Made by a program: the position numbers and the translations under genes. DNA of 64,000 nucleotides from Erythrobacter sp. YJ-T3-07. GTDB taxonomy: Bacteria > Pseudomonadota > Alphaproteobacteria > Sphingomonadales > Sphingomonadaceae. Numbering within the stretch: the first letter of the stretch is position 1; each line of letters opens with the position of its first letter. The notes below the pieces were generated by a model that saw only the letters and a program-made list of their open reading frames with translations, made no database searches and was not told the origin of the DNA. The DNA is taken from contig NZ_JAEAGP010000001.1 in NCBI RefSeq assembly GCF_015999305.1, forward strand, positions 372,001 through 436,000. Reading direction: 5' to 3'. Positions 7,859 to 16,937 of this stretch are shown piece by piece.

Positions 7859-9253
7859 CTAGCTGTCTTCGCGCGCGGCTTCGAGTGCGGCCTGCGCCTG
7901 CAGGCGCACATCCTGCGCGCGCAACCAGTCCGCGGAGCCTTCGGGAAGCGCGGATTCCGCAAGCTGCGCGCTGCGCAGCGCCTCGATATACTGGCGCTGC
8001 ATCACCTGCTGTTCCGCGCTGGCGAGATGCGCGCGCGGCATGTCGCCCTTCGCGGCATAGACCATGCCCAGCTGGTACCAGGCAAAGGGATTGCGGCGGT
8101 CCTTGGCGACGGCGGCGCGCAGCACGCTTTCCGCCTCGTCGTAGTGGCTGCGATCCTCGGTTGCGATCAGCGCATGGCCGAACAGCGACGCGATCAGCGG
8201 TTCGCTGTTGGTCAGCTCGGTCGCGCGGCGCAGCGCGGGCAGCGCTTCGCCGGGCCGCCCGGATTCGAGCAGCACCTGGCCGCGCAGTTCGAGGAAATAG
8301 GGATTGTCCGGCTCGGCCGCGATCAGCGCATCGGTTTCGGCCAGTGCCTGATCGATCCGCGCATCCTTGTGATAGGCATAGGCACGGGCATAGCGCGCGG
8401 GCACATCGGTCCGCGTCACGGGATAGGATTTGAGTGTGCGGACCGGCTCGGCGAGATAGCCGTAGAGCTTGGCCCTAACCCGTTCGAAGCGGACCTGCAG
8501 CTCGGGATCGGGCGGCGTGTTCCACGCAGGGTCCTTCTCGTACACCTCGCGCAGGCGCGCGATGCGATCGCCCGAGAGCGGGTGGGTCCGGTTGAACCCC
8601 GCCTCTTCGCTCTGGCTGCGGTTGTAGCGGTATTCCTGGTTGAGCAGCTTGCCGAAGAATTCGAGCGAGCCCTTGCCGGTGATCCCCGCGTCCGAGAGAA
8701 ACTGCGCCCCGGCGGCATCGGCCGAGGATTCCTGCGCGCGGTTGAAGGCGAGGTATTTGCCCATCGCCGCGCGCTGGCCGGCCATCATTGCGCCCATTGC
8801 CGCATCGCCGCCGCCTGCCGCTGCCAGGGCCACCCCGATCAGCAGAGAGAGGATCGAGATGGTCTGCGCCGCGCTCGCCCCGTCGGTGTTGATCACGTGG
8901 CCGCCGGTGATGTGGCCCAGCTCGTGCGCGATCACGCCCTGAACCTCGTTGGCGCTGTCCGCCGCGTTGATCAGGCCGGAATGGATATAGACCGCCTGGC
9001 CGCCCGCGACGAAGGCGTTGATCGACGGATCGTTGACCAGGATGATCTCGACATTGCCGGGCCGCAGCCCCGCAGCTTCGACCAGCGGATCGGCCATGTC
9101 GCGCAGCAACGCTTCGGTCTCCGCATCGCGCAGGATGCTCTGCGCCATGGCCGGTTGGGCGGTCAGCGAGAAAGCGACGAGCAGCGCGACGAATCGGGCC
9201 AGAGCGCGCCGCAGCGCAAGGTGCGGCGTGATGCGGGGGAGGTGCGCGATCAT
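7859..9253 (-). CDS. M48 family metalloprotease with TPR domain (BepA-like)
   Basis: The 464-residue protein has a signal peptide (about 12-38), an M48 peptidase domain with HELGH (110-114) and 'ESSADAAG' supplying the third ligand, then TPR-like helical repeats from about 290 to the end. This is the BepA/YfgC arrangement; BepA in E. coli assists or degrades LptD and BamA assembly intermediates at the outer membrane. The gene is first in a three-gene operon (12-base gap to the DsbA-like gene), which fits because LptD needs disulfides. The exact substrate here is inferred. Confidence 0.9.
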   Translation of the reverse strand: MIAHLPRITPHLALRRALARFVALLVAFSLTAQPAMAQSILRDAETEALLRDMADPLVEAAGLRPGNVEIILVNDPSINAFVAGGQAVYIHSGLINAADSANEVQGVIAHELGHITGGHVINTDGASAAQTISILSLLIGVALAAAGGGDAAMGAMMAGQRAAMGKYLAFNRAQESSADAAGAQFLSDAGITGKGSLEFFGKLLNQEYRYNRSQSEEAGFNRTHPLSGDRIARLREVYEKDPAWNTPPDPELQVRFERVRAKLYGYLAEPVRTLKSYPVTRTDVPARYARAYAYHKDARIDQALAETDALIAAEPDNPYFLELRGQVLLESGRPGEALPALRRATELTNSEPLIASLFGHALIATEDRSHYDEAESVLRAAVAKDRRNPFAWYQLGMVYAAKGDMPRAHLASAEQQVMQRQYIEALRSAQLAESALPEGSADWLRAQDVRLQAQAALEAAREDS

Positions 9254-9262
9254 GCCGCTATG

Positions 9263-10375
9263 CTAGCCCCCGGCGGGCTGAATGTCTCCTGAAGCTTGCG
9301 CCGCAGGAGGAGCCGCGTCGCGGACTTCGCGAGCGGGCGGGCTGTCGGCATCGCGGGTTGCCGCCATCTCGCGCGCGCGGCGCTCCGAACGGACGCGTTC
9401 GCGTGCGGCATCGCGGATCTGCTCGCGCAGGAAGCGGGATACCTCGTCCTTAACCCGCCGGTCGTGATCGAACGGCTTGGCGAGGCCCATCACGAGGGTG
9501 ATGTGGCCGATGTCATCCAGCACCACGCGCCGGACGGGTGCGCCCTTCGCGGCGAGCGCATCGTAGAGCTTGCGCACATTGTCGGGGCTCACCTGCTCGT
9601 CGTCCGCACCGGTGATCAGCAGCATGGGTGGCGCGCCCTTGCGCGCGAAGCGGATCGGCTGGGTCGCGGTGAGCGGCTTTGCTTCGCCGAACGCGTTTGT
9701 CATCCCCTCTCCCTCCAGCGGCAGGAAGTCGTACGGGCCGGCCAGCCCGATCACGCCGTCGATCGTGTCTTCGGGCAGGCCGAGGCGGCGGGTCCAGCGC
9801 CGGTCCAGCCCCAGCATCACCGCGTTATAGGCTCCGGCGGAATGGCCCATCAGGTAGATCTGGTCGGGATCGCCGCCATATCTGGCGATGTTGCGCGCGG
9901 TCCACTTCACCGCCGCCGCGCTGTCCGCCAGCATCGCCGGATAGCGCCCTTCGGGGACCAGCCGGTAACCGGCATTGACCACCACGAAGCCGCGCGGCGC
10001 GAAGTTGCGGCCGATGAAGCCGTAAGCCTCGGGGCTGCCATTCGCCCAGCTGCCGCCGTGGAAGAACACCAGTACGGGCAGCGCAGCATCGCTGCGCGCC
10101 GCCTCGCTGCGGGTGACGGTGAGAACCTGATCCTCATGCCGCCCGTACGCGATCGGCCCGCGCACCTCGACATCGTTGCGGAAGGTGAAGGCAAGGTCCG
10201 CCTTGTCGAGCAGGTGGTGGCGCAGATCGGGCCAGACCTGGTGGTACACGTTGTATGCGAGGACCGTCAGCGCGAGGACGAAGATCATCTGGACCAGGCA
10301 GCAGCCGCCCGGTTCCTTAGGCTTCTTCTCCATTTCGCGGACCCACCGTTTCCACGATGCGCGATGTTTCCCCAT
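9263..10375 (-). CDS. Membrane-anchored alpha/beta hydrolase (esterase-like)
   Basis: The 370-residue protein has one N-terminal membrane helix (about 28-46), then an alpha/beta hydrolase fold with the HGGSW oxyanion motif (106-110) of the hormone-sensitive lipase/carboxylesterase type, nucleophile S179 in GHSAG, an Asp in 'ITGADDEQV' and a His in 'DDIGHITLV'. The C-terminus (about 310-370) is charged and Ala/Pro-rich. The ATG at 10375 overlaps the App1-like gene by 59 bases; the internal ATG at 10333 would reduce this to 17. A role in lipid or ester breakdown together with the App1-like gene is plausible. Confidence 0.85.
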   Translation of the reverse strand: MGKHRASWKRWVREMEKKPKEPGGCCLVQMIFVLALTVLAYNVYHQVWPDLRHHLLDKADLAFTFRNDVEVRGPIAYGRHEDQVLTVTRSEAARSDAALPVLVFFHGGSWANGSPEAYGFIGRNFAPRGFVVVNAGYRLVPEGRYPAMLADSAAAVKWTARNIARYGGDPDQIYLMGHSAGAYNAVMLGLDRRWTRRLGLPEDTIDGVIGLAGPYDFLPLEGEGMTNAFGEAKPLTATQPIRFARKGAPPMLLITGADDEQVSPDNVRKLYDALAAKGAPVRRVVLDDIGHITLVMGLAKPFDHDRRVKDEVSRFLREQIRDAARERVRSERRAREMAATRDADSPPAREVRDAAPPAAQASGDIQPAGG

Positions 10376-11420
10376 GCGGTGCCACCCCTGCTGCTCTCAG
10401 GAAATCCCGGCCGATGGCATAGCTGTTCCCCAGCCACAGGGGCACCCCAAAGCTCTCGATGACCCGTTTCGCGTCAAGTTCCTTTTCCGACAGCGCCTTT
10501 TCGGTGGTGCGGATGAACACTGCCGCGATCCGATCGGGCTCGCGCGCGACCGCTTCGGCGAAGGCGGGCAGGTCGCCCTGGGTGTCGTCGCCGATGAAGG
10601 CGAAGCGCAGGTGTGAGAAATGCGCGAGGATCTCGCTGATCGCCTGATGCTTGTGCGCGCCGTGGCTCTTCTTGCCGATGGTCGCGCGGTTGAAGCCCCA
10701 GTTGCGCAGGAACAGCGCGCCGAGCGGCAATTCGCGCGAGCGCTGGAACGCGACGAGGTAGGAAAACAGGTTCCACGGCGAGGACGAGATGTAGAAGAAC
10801 GGCCTGTGCGTTGTGGGAATGACGGCACCGGTCGGCGGCTCCGCCGCGCTCACCGTCAGCCCGCCGCCGATCGCGCCGTAGAAGGAGTCTGCGCCCTCCA
10901 CCAGAATCCGCTCGTGCGGCATCTGCGCGAAGATCCGCTTCCAGTTGCGCACGACATTGTGCCACCCGCCGGTGATCCCGGTTTCGATGATCGTATCGTC
11001 GATATCGGAGATCACGCCGATCTGCGCGTCGGCCCCCGGCACCAGCACATGGCCGGTAACGCTCTGGTGCCCGTCGCGGTTGTCCCACCCCAGGCGGACG
11101 ACCTCCCACGCGGTTTGCGCGGGATAGGGCCAGTCGCCTTCCAGATCGATCTCGAAGCGGAAATAGCCGTCCTCGTCCGAAGTGGTCGTGTAGCTGAAAT
11201 CCTCCCCGTCCGAGCGGGTCAGGCACAGGGTCACGCCGACATTGCGCACTTCCGAGGCGAAGAACTGCGACATCATCACGCGAAACGTGCGCCAGCGGCC
11301 CGCTTGTTCGAACTCGGGCGGGCGCGAGCGCTGGGTCCGCCCCACGAGCACCAGCCGCTCGCGGTTGCGATACCCGAAGAAGGGTTGCACGCGGACCGGT
11401 CGGCGAGTGAAAATCCCCAT
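10317..11420 (-). CDS. App1 family protein (DUF2183), predicted phosphatidate phosphatase
   Basis: The 367-residue protein carries the DUF2183/App1 catalytic domain in its second half: DIDDT (139-143) is the HAD-like DxDxT phosphatase motif, and 'FFYISSSPWNLF' and 'GDDTQGD' are further family blocks. The yeast homologue App1p dephosphorylates phosphatidic acid. The N-terminal part (about 20-125) looks like a beta-rich domain. There is no signal peptide. The gene overlaps the esterase gene downstream, suggesting both act on membrane lipids. Confidence 0.85.
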   Translation of the reverse strand: MGIFTRRPVRVQPFFGYRNRERLVLVGRTQRSRPPEFEQAGRWRTFRVMMSQFFASEVRNVGVTLCLTRSDGEDFSYTTTSDEDGYFRFEIDLEGDWPYPAQTAWEVVRLGWDNRDGHQSVTGHVLVPGADAQIGVISDIDDTIIETGITGGWHNVVRNWKRIFAQMPHERILVEGADSFYGAIGGGLTVSAAEPPTGAVIPTTHRPFFYISSSPWNLFSYLVAFQRSRELPLGALFLRNWGFNRATIGKKSHGAHKHQAISEILAHFSHLRFAFIGDDTQGDLPAFAEAVAREPDRIAAVFIRTTEKALSEKELDAKRVIESFGVPLWLGNSYAIGRDFLRAAGVAPHGETSRIVETVGPRNGEEA

Positions 11421-11491
11421 TCCAGGCGCGCTAGCGGGCTTGGTGCGCGCAGTGAACCCCTCAATGCCGCAAGATGCGGCACAAACCGGGG

Positions 11492-12979
11492 TTATCGCGT
11501 GGCGTGGGCCAGATGTTTCGCCGCCCGGGCAAGCAGACGCTCGTCATCCGCGACTTCGCCGAGGAACGCGATCGCCCCGTCGGCATCGCGGCGGATCACG
11601 CAGACGGAGAACTCCGCGCCCTCTACCGGAATCGCATTGATCGGCTGGGCGGGCAGGGTGGCCAGCTTACGGCGCACACGTGCCTTTGCGCCGCCGGCGG
11701 CGGGCTTGCCCGCGGCTTCGCGGCGGAACGCCCGCTCGCGTGCAACCACGCCTTTCAGGCCGCCATCCGCGGCGTCGAGAAAGTCGGCGAGGGCGCCATG
11801 GGCGATCCCCTCGCGCTGCGCGAAGGCGAGCACTGCGGCATATTCGGCGATGCGCGACTTGTCGTAGTCCGCCCCGAAGACGAGCTTGACCACCGGGGTC
11901 ATCGGCGCGCGCGGTGCAGCCTCGATCGCGTGATCGTGCAGCAGCACGGCAAAGGCGTCGGGCTCCGCCTGCGCGGCGAGGGCGACATCATGCGCACGCG
12001 ACACCGCAGCGTAGAGTGCCACGCGGCTGCGTGCATCGGCCTGTCCGGCTGCTTCGACCAGCGCGCGTGCCTCGGCGAGGCAGACGTGGAGGCCGGTCGC
12101 GTTTGCGGACGCTCGTACTTCGGTAATATCGGTCGCGCTCGGCACGGGGGGCGAGAGGTGCCCACCGCCGACATGCGCGTCGAGCCGCGCGAACGTCGGG
12201 CTGGGTACGGGGCTTGGTACGGGGCGCGCGGTTTCGCGTGCGGTTTCCTCACCATGGGACTGATCGGCGGAAGAGCCGGGGCCATCCGCCCAGCGCGTGA
12301 TCGACGGGAGCGTGGTAACCCGCCGCTCGGGGGCGGGCAGTTCGTCGTCATCCTCGCTCTGCGGGCGGGCCCCGCTGTCGAGCGCCTGATCAATCTGGAG
12401 CAGCAGCGCGTCGGTGGTCAGCTGGTCGGCAACTTCCTTCCAGTTGATCACGCCATAGATGAAATCGATGGTCTCGTCGTCGGACGAGAAGGGCAGCAGG
12501 ATCCCGCGATAGAGCACGGTCGAGCCGGTATCGTTGACGAATTCCGCCTCGAACCCGATCGGTGCCTCGTTGGCGAGGATTTGCAGATAATGGTCGGTGA
12601 TGCGGCTCAGCAGCGATCGGCTGGGCACGTCGGCCAGCGTCCGGATCGGGTGATCGCAATGGCATTCGCCTGCCAGCTTGTCGCCCAGGAACACGATCGC
12701 GGGGTCTTCCGTGCCGCTGGTGAAATCCAGCAGCACGCTGTTTTGGCTGAAATCGGGCAGCCGGTCGGATTCGATATCCTCGACACTGGGGAAAGTCCGG
12801 TCGCCCAGCAGGCCCGCCCAGTAATTATAGGCGCGCACCTGCATCCGGCGCTCGTCCTGGCCGACAAGGGTAGGCGGCGTCTCGTCGACCGACAGCTCGC
12901 CGTCGGTGTCGCTCTCCTCCCACGACGTGTCGTCCGGCAGTTCGTCGAACACGCCAGGATTTCCGCGCAAGCTATCCAT
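11492..12979 (-). CDS. PAS-domain protein of unknown role
   Basis: The 495-residue protein has a very acidic N-terminus (1-45), then a region (about 45-190) that resembles the alphaproteobacterial PAS_5 family, with 'YNYWAGLLGDRTFPSVEDI..', 'FLGDKLAGEC' and 'YRGILLPFSSDDETIDFIYGVINWKE'. A low-complexity Pro/Ser/Glu linker (about 200-290) and a helical Ala-rich C-terminal half follow. There is no kinase, GGDEF or DNA-binding domain, so the output is unclear. An in-frame GTG precedes the chosen ATG by one codon. It appears monocistronic, with an AT-rich gap upstream (12980-13083). Confidence 0.65.
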   Translation of the reverse strand: MDSLRGNPGVFDELPDDTSWEESDTDGELSVDETPPTLVGQDERRMQVRAYNYWAGLLGDRTFPSVEDIESDRLPDFSQNSVLLDFTSGTEDPAIVFLGDKLAGECHCDHPIRTLADVPSRSLLSRITDHYLQILANEAPIGFEAEFVNDTGSTVLYRGILLPFSSDDETIDFIYGVINWKEVADQLTTDALLLQIDQALDSGARPQSEDDDELPAPERRVTTLPSITRWADGPGSSADQSHGEETARETARPVPSPVPSPTFARLDAHVGGGHLSPPVPSATDITEVRASANATGLHVCLAEARALVEAAGQADARSRVALYAAVSRAHDVALAAQAEPDAFAVLLHDHAIEAAPRAPMTPVVKLVFGADYDKSRIAEYAAVLAFAQREGIAHGALADFLDAADGGLKGVVARERAFRREAAGKPAAGGAKARVRRKLATLPAQPINAIPVEGAEFSVCVIRRDADGAIAFLGEVADDERLLARAAKHLAHATR

Positions 12980-13083
12980 CACAAAAACAGGCCCTTTTTA
13001 AACTTCGGGTCCGTTGTGCAGCACCGTGGTAAATTTAAGGTTATGCTTCGCACCGGGAAGGCGCGGTGCTGGTGCGCATGGCT

Positions 13084-13551
13084 CTAGCGGCTGAGATAGC
13101 GCATCCGGATCGTCTGATAGACCGGCGCATCCCGGCCCACGGTGAAGGCCGCGGCGGAGAATTGCGGCGGGCCGAAGCGGACCTTGGCATCGCGCGAGAA
13201 GCCGAACCCCTCCTTGGGGATGAACAGCGTCTTGTCCGCCTTGCCGTTGCCGTTCTCGTCATGCAGCAGCGAGATCGCATATTCGCCCGGCTGCACGTCG
13301 TTGAACACGATGGTAACCCGCGCATTGGCCCGCACGACCCGCTTTTGCGACGTCTCGTCGTCGGCGCAATCGGGGAAGGTGCCCGATCTGTCTGTCAGGC
13401 AGGCGAGCACGGTGCCCTGCGTCGAGCGCAGGTCAACCACGGTTACCACCACATCCTGCCGCGCGCCCGGCGCATTGCCGAGCGTGAGCATTGCCGCGGT
13501 GGCGAGCGTCAGGGTTGAAAGCTTTTCGAGAGACCTCGATCGGTTTTGCAT
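13084..13551 (-). CDS. DUF2141 family exported protein (copy 1)
   Basis: The 155-residue protein has a signal peptide (about 10-31) and a single DUF2141 domain, recognised by 'GTVLACLTD', 'FNDVQPGEYAISLLHDENGNGK', 'PKEGFGFS' and 'FGPPQFSAAAF'. The domain is a small beta-sandwich of unknown function. Its start lies 43 bases inside the end of the fatty-acid hydroxylase gene, so the two are translationally linked. A second, more divergent DUF2141 gene lies at 15519. Confidence 0.85.
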   Translation of the reverse strand: MQNRSRSLEKLSTLTLATAAMLTLGNAPGARQDVVVTVVDLRSTQGTVLACLTDRSGTFPDCADDETSQKRVVRANARVTIVFNDVQPGEYAISLLHDENGNGKADKTLFIPKEGFGFSRDAKVRFGPPQFSAAAFTVGRDAPVYQTIRMRYLSR

Positions 13552-14231
13552 AAACGATCCCAGAAACGGAAATAGAGCCCGTAATTGCATTGGTAGCGTT
13601 CGTGGTGGAGCTGGTGATGGCTCGCGGTGATGATCCATCCGCCCACAGGCGACCGGACCAGCCATCGCGGAAACATCTCCCACCCCATATGATTCGTCAC
13701 CCCCATGACGGTCATCACGGTCAGCACCACCCCCAGCATAGCGATGTGAATCGGCACGAGGAAGACGAGCAGCGGGATAACCACCGTACCTGTGAGTGCT
13801 TCTATCGGATGAAAGCTCATCGCGGCCCACGCGGTCGGCGGGCGGCTGGCATGATGGACTGCGTGCGCCACGCGGAACACGCGCGGCTCGTGCATCCAGC
13901 GATGCGTCCAGTAAAACCAGGTGTCGTGCGCGAAGAGGTAGAGGAACACCGACAGCGGCAGATACCACAGCGGGTAGGCGTTCCAGTCGGCGTAGATGCG
14001 GGTCCAGCCCAGGCTGTCCCAGCCCCAGGCGACCACGCCTGCGGGGATGCCGTAGATCGCGGCGGAGACCAGCGACCAGCCGATCTCGCGCCGGATCTGC
14101 CCACTGAGCCCCTTGTGATGGCCGGGCCGCACACGCGTGGTCAGCGCCGCGAAGGCCCCGCTGATCGCGAGGTAGCGCAGCGCCACGATGGCGACCATCG
14201 CGACGGTGGAAAGGATCAGGGCAGTCAGCAT
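13509..14231 (-). CDS. Sterol desaturase / fatty acid hydroxylase family protein
   Basis: The 240-residue membrane protein has several hydrophobic helices and the three histidine clusters of the di-iron hydroxylase family: HDTWFYWTHRWMH, HAVHH and SHHQLHHERYQCNYG. In this family these bind two irons and oxygen to hydroxylate or desaturate lipids such as sterols, carotenoids (CrtZ/CrtR relatives) or ceramides. The substrate cannot be named from the sequence. The ATG at 14231 gives a normal hydrophobic N-terminus; the frame upstream is arginine-rich and not convincing. It overlaps the DUF2141 gene. Confidence 0.9.
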   Translation of the reverse strand: MLTALILSTVAMVAIVALRYLAISGAFAALTTRVRPGHHKGLSGQIRREIGWSLVSAAIYGIPAGVVAWGWDSLGWTRIYADWNAYPLWYLPLSVFLYLFAHDTWFYWTHRWMHEPRVFRVAHAVHHASRPPTAWAAMSFHPIEALTGTVVIPLLVFLVPIHIAMLGVVLTVMTVMGVTNHMGWEMFPRWLVRSPVGGWIITASHHQLHHERYQCNYGLYFRFWDRLCKTDRGLSKSFQP

Positions 14232-14319
14232 GCTGGCGCGCCTTATGCCGCGCGCGCGAAGATTAGGCGAGGGGCTTGTGCGAAGCCCCGGCATGCGGCC
14301 ATTTTACCGCGCTGCTCCG

Positions 14320-14841
14320 CTATTTCTCGCCGCCCCAGGGCGCGCAATCGGGATCGCAGGCGACCGTCGCCCGGCGCATCGCTGTGCGGGCGAGCCGCTC
14401 CACCTCGACCTTGCGCCGCGCCGGTGCCAGCGGGTGGCGCGCCGCCGGGCGAATGATCTCCGCATCGTAGCCATCGGCGACGATCAGCCCGCACCGTTCC
14501 GGCAGGAAGGCTTCTCCTTCGAGGATTGCCCGGTCGAGATGCGTGCCGATGCCCCAGTAGAACTTGTCGCAATGGTCCAGATAATCGGTCCACTTGGCAT
14601 CGCCCGTCAGATCGGCACGCGACACCTTGATCTCGACGATGATCACGTGGCCCTTGGCATCGATCCCCATCAGGTCTGCGCGGCGGCCTCCGCGCAGCGG
14701 CATCTCGGTGGTGCACCAGATATCGTTGCGCGCAAACAGCCGCATGATCCCGCGCGCCGCGCCGCTCGCATCGCACGGATGCTGCGCCGCCGGGGATGCC
14801 GGGCTGATGGAAGGGTCGAGCAGGAAAGACGATTCGGCCAT
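14320..14841 (-). CDS. mmcB: MmcB family DNA repair protein
   Basis: The 173-residue protein matches the MmcB family (known for mitomycin C sensitivity in Caulobacter). It has a PD-(D/E)xK nuclease-like core: 'RRADLMGIDAKGHVIIVEIKVSRADL' supplies the D...ExK residues, followed by 'DAKWTDYLDHCDKFYW'. It is thought to act in repair of damaged DNA. The ATG at 14841 (MAESSFLL) is chosen; the longer frame upstream has an unlikely composition. No LexA-type site was recognised in the short gap upstream. Confidence 0.85.
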   Translation of the reverse strand: MAESSFLLDPSISPASPAAQHPCDASGAARGIMRLFARNDIWCTTEMPLRGGRRADLMGIDAKGHVIIVEIKVSRADLTGDAKWTDYLDHCDKFYWGIGTHLDRAILEGEAFLPERCGLIVADGYDAEIIRPAARHPLAPARRKVEVERLARTAMRRATVACDPDCAPWGGEK

Positions 14842-14887
14842 GCGCCTCAAGAACAGGAGGTGAACACCGCTGTCAAGCGCGGCGTGG

Positions 14888-15295
14888 TCAGCTGCGCGTT
14901 GCCAGCGCCGCTTCGCGCAGGGTCGCCGCGCGGCCGCGCTCGTATTCACGCCACAGGCAGTTCGCCGCGGGGCGCGGATCGGCGCTCGTCCCGTGCGCGG
15001 CGAGCAGCGCGTCGAGCCCGAAGCGCATCGTCGCCACCAGTTCGTCGAGCGCCAGGATGGAGGCTTGCACGCGGCCCGCGTCGGCTCTGGTGAGGCGGGC
15101 GATCAGCATTCTGGCAGAGGCGTCGTGGTCGGGCGCAGGCTGGCCCGCGAGCAGCGCGACCACCCGGGCGGCATCTTCCACCGCCGCCCACTGCTCGATC
15201 AGGGTCGCATTGCCCCGGGCGAACCCGTCGCTGTCGTTACCGGGCGCGCGGACGGGCGGATGGCCGGGAAAATGATCGGGGGCGAGATCGCTCAT
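14888..15295 (-). CDS. Hypothetical protein, helical, unknown
   Basis: The 135-residue product is Ala/Arg-rich and probably all-helical, with no signal peptide, membrane segment or cysteine motif that I recognise. Segments such as 'LIEQWAAVEDAARVVALLAG' and 'QASILALDELVATMRFGLDALLAAHG' suggest amphipathic helices. It lies 46 bases upstream of mmcB on the same strand and may be co-transcribed with it. Third-position GC is high, as expected of a real gene here. Confidence 0.6.
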   Translation of the reverse strand: MSDLAPDHFPGHPPVRAPGNDSDGFARGNATLIEQWAAVEDAARVVALLAGQPAPDHDASARMLIARLTRADAGRVQASILALDELVATMRFGLDALLAAHGTSADPRPAANCLWREYERGRAATLREAALATRS

Positions 15296-15421
15296 GACCG
15301 CACAAGGCTAGCGATCGTCCCTTGCCAATCCGCTAACGCGCGGCAAGATGATGCGCGGTGCGGATTTTCCGTTGGCGCAGCGGCGATCGCTTTGCTAAGC
15401 GCGCCATCCGCATCGCGCGAT

Positions 15422-15498
<77 letters not shown>

Positions 15499-15518
15499 TT
15501 CGGCAGGAATGCGCGGGC

Positions 15519-16037
15519 TCAGTCCTTGTAGTGCATGTCGATCCGCAGTCTGGTCACGCCCGGACCGGCGGAAAAGCTCGCACTGCTCAGCGACGGGGGG
15601 AGCGGGATGCCGAGCAGGGTCTTGACCGGGGGATTGTTCGAGATCCCGCCGCCGTCGACCGACAGGTCGCTCTTGCGGTTGTCGTTGACGTCGTGATGCA
15701 CGGTCAGCGCGTAGTTGCCGGTGGTGTCCAGCGGCACGCAGACGGTCATCGTGCCCTTGCGCGGCTTGGTTTCCAGCCGGGTAAGGTAGCGTTGCGAGCG
15801 CAGCCATTCGGAATCGCGCGCGCGGAACGTGCGCACGTACAGGCCGCCCTCATTCGAGCGCAGACCGGTGACCGTGATCCGGATCGCCGGGCCTGCACCG
15901 CTGCTGCATTTGCTGAGGTCGTTGTAGATTACCTTGGCATAGGCGACCTTCTGCGCCGCGACCGGCGAGAGGGCGAGGCTGCCCAGCGCGACCGCGAATG
16001 TGGCGCGTGCGGCAAGGCTAACGGGGCTGAAAAGCAT
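15519..16037 (-). CDS. DUF2141 family exported protein (copy 2, divergent)
   Basis: The 172-residue product has a signal peptide (about 1-27, ending VAAQ) and a DUF2141-like domain: '[20 protein letters not shown]', '[19 protein letters not shown]' and '[13 protein letters not shown]'. The insertion '[19 protein letters not shown]' replaces the usual short 'EGYGFSN' loop. GGA before the ATG at 16037 favours this start; an ATG six codons upstream (16055) is possible. Function unknown. It is convergent with the tRNA-Arg gene and divergent from rpe. Confidence 0.75.
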   Translation of the reverse strand: MLFSPVSLAARATFAVALGSLALSPVAAQKVAYAKVIYNDLSKCSSGAGPAIRITVTGLRSNEGGLYVRTFRARDSEWLRSQRYLTRLETKPRKGTMTVCVPLDTTGNYALTVHHDVNDNRKSDLSVDGGGISNNPPVKTLLGIPLPPSLSSASFSAGPGVTRLRIDMHYKD

Positions 16038-16271
16038 CGATCTTTTTCCGTCCATGAGGGTGGGATGTGGGGCAATGGCGATCGCGTCGCAAGCCTGCCC
16101 GCTTTCCCTGTCCAATATCGGCAAGGCGGTGAATTGCCCATGAACTGCCCCATCCTTGCGGCGGATCGACGACTCGCGGGGGAAAACGTGGTTGCTGCTG
16201 TCTCTTTCCGATTCGCCGCGCGCTAAGGGGAACCGAAGCTCCCGCCTGTCATACAAGCCGATTTCGCCCAG

Positions 16272-16937
16272 ATGACCGTACCGCTGATTGCCCCGTCCAT
16301 CCTTTCCGCCGATTTCGCCCGGCTTGGGGAAGAGGTGCGCAGCGTCGATGCTGCGGGTGCGGACTGGATCCATATCGATGTGATGGACGGGCACTTCGTG
16401 CCCAACCTCACAATCGGCCCGGGCGTGGTGAAGGTGCTGCGCCCGCATAGCGACAAGCCGTTCGACGTGCACCTGATGGTCAGCCCGGTCGACCAGTGGC
16501 TCGAAGCCTTTGCCGAGGCGGGTGCCGATCACATCACGATCCATCCCGAGGCAGGCCCGCACACGCACCGCACGCTGCAGACGATTCGTTCGCTGGGCAA
16601 GAAGGCGGGCGTGGTGCTCAACCCCGGCACGCCGGAAAGCGTCCTCGAATACCTGATCGACATGGTCGACCTGGTGCTGGTGATGAGCGTCAATCCAGGG
16701 TTCGGCGGGCAGAGCTTCATCGACAGCCAGCTGCGCAAGATCGAGGCGATCCGGACGATGATCAATGCGACCGGGCGGGACATCTGGCTGGAGGTCGACG
16801 GCGGAGTGGATGCGGAGACCGCACCGCGCTGCGTCGCCGCCGGGGCCGATGTGCTGGTGGCGGGATCGGCGACGTTCAGAGGCGGACCCGATCGCTACGC
16901 CGCCAATATCGAAAGACTGAAGGGCAGGGAGAGCTGA
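16272..16937 (+). CDS. rpe: Ribulose-phosphate 3-epimerase
   Basis: The 221-residue TIM-barrel enzyme interconverts D-ribulose 5-phosphate and D-xylulose 5-phosphate in the pentose phosphate pathway. Family blocks are '[15 protein letters not shown]', '[18 protein letters not shown]' (metal-binding H and catalytic D), 'DVHLMV', '[10 protein letters not shown]' and 'EVDGGV'. Length is standard. Its stop overlaps the start of the heparinase-like gene (TGATG). Xylulose 5-phosphate metabolism is not otherwise represented next to it. Confidence 0.97.
   Translation: MTVPLIAPSILSADFARLGEEVRSVDAAGADWIHIDVMDGHFVPNLTIGPGVVKVLRPHSDKPFDVHLMVSPVDQWLEAFAEAGADHITIHPEAGPHTHRTLQTIRSLGKKAGVVLNPGTPESVLEYLIDMVDLVLVMSVNPGFGGQSFIDSQLRKIEAIRTMINATGRDIWLEVDGGVDAETAPRCVAAGADVLVAGSATFRGGPDRYAANIERLKGRES

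Noticed and set aside
7199..9292. Plus-strand open frame of about 700 codons opposite the M48/DsbA operon
   Set aside because: Antisense shadow of genes with clear motifs; composition rich in Arg, Ala and Gly without domains.
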